From: Sabellastarte sp. h YS-2021
Taxonomy: Eukaryota > Annelida > Polychaeta > Sabellida > Sabellidae
Assembly (NCBI GenBank): GCA_964017235.1
Contig: OZ024936.1
Coordinates: 37,470,040 to 37,534,039, forward strand
Direction: 5' to 3'
Length of the DNA stretch: 64,000 nt
Shown here: piece by piece, positions 63,966-64,000 of the stretch
Numbering within the stretch: position 1 is the stretch's first letter
Layout: each line of letters begins with the position of its first letter
Made by a program: the position numbers and the translations under genes
The notes under the pieces: generated by a model
Seen by the model: only the letters and a program-made list of their open reading frames with translations
Told to the model about the DNA's origin: nothing
Database searches by the model: none

Positions 63966-64000
63966 CATATAGCTATGGTCAGGAAATGGTAAGTGTATTT

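Larger units (their letters stand above)
58499..64000 (-). mobile_element. DIRS retrotransposon C (rearranged, runs off the window)
   Basis: A third DIRS family on the minus strand. The ICR is at 58499-58598 and the start of the high ITR is at 63966-64000 (AGCTATGGTCAGGAAATGGT), which is the inverse of the ICR right half (ACCATTTCCTGACCATAGCT). No low ITR is visible left of the ICR, so that end is deleted. Recombinase, RNase H, RT and a possible gag start are heavily decayed and partly duplicated. Confidence 0.75.

Overview
The window is eukaryotic, intron-bearing and almost entirely repetitive. The invertebrate style of its repeats points to a mollusc or other lophotrochozoan: DIRS retrotransposons, tRNA-derived SINEs whose tails end near GACGTAAAACCCC, hairpin-ended elements carrying satellite arrays, and GGTCA-rich minisatellites. 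The species cannot be named from sequence alone. The only host gene I can support is three minus-strand exons (20014-20175, 8529-8608, 7031-7225) that join in frame. They encode the N-terminal domain of a proteasome inhibitor PI31 (PSMF1)-like protein. Exons further 5' and 3' were not found. Everything else is mobile or satellite DNA, probably in introns or flanks of that gene. 

Layout. 1-6190: a roughly 665-bp tandem duplication containing an old SINE, split by a hairpin-ended satellite-bearing element (here HLE, Helentron-like element; family II copy a). 7031-20175: PI31 exons separated by HLE family I copies a and b, a pogo/Tigger-like MITE, a large HLE III with a SINE inside, and many satellite arrays. 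21561-27743: DIRS element A1, decayed. 27741-45119: DIRS element B, decayed and split twice, by an hAT-like element (27891-30135) and by HLE II-b (35452-44454). HLE II-b itself contains DIRS element A2 (36579-42925), whose gag, RT/RNase H and tyrosine recombinase frames are all open. 45202-46214: a solo LTR with 5-bp target duplications. 46640-48960: HLE IV. 49040-50655: a foldback-type element. 50867-51685: an internally deleted MULE-like protein relic with a PHD finger. 52925-57830: a Ty3/gypsy relic whose RT-to-integrase centre is replaced by HLE I-c. 58207-58500: an unclassified acidic ORF. 58499 to the end: DIRS element C, rearranged, in the same orientation as the other three. 

How the parts work together. 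The DIRS copies show the full structural logic of tyrosine-recombinase retroelements. They have inverted terminal repeats, an internal complementary region that fuses both ends head to tail, and insertion at an AAA trinucleotide without target duplication. Three diverged families share the same junction, CGCAATAAAATTG. The HLE families share another architecture: a short family-specific 5' motif is repeated as one arm of a hairpin at the 3' end, with satellite arrays between. Some satellites carry repeated YY1-like or nuclear-receptor-like motifs. Protein assignments rest on motif recognition by eye; no database search was run.
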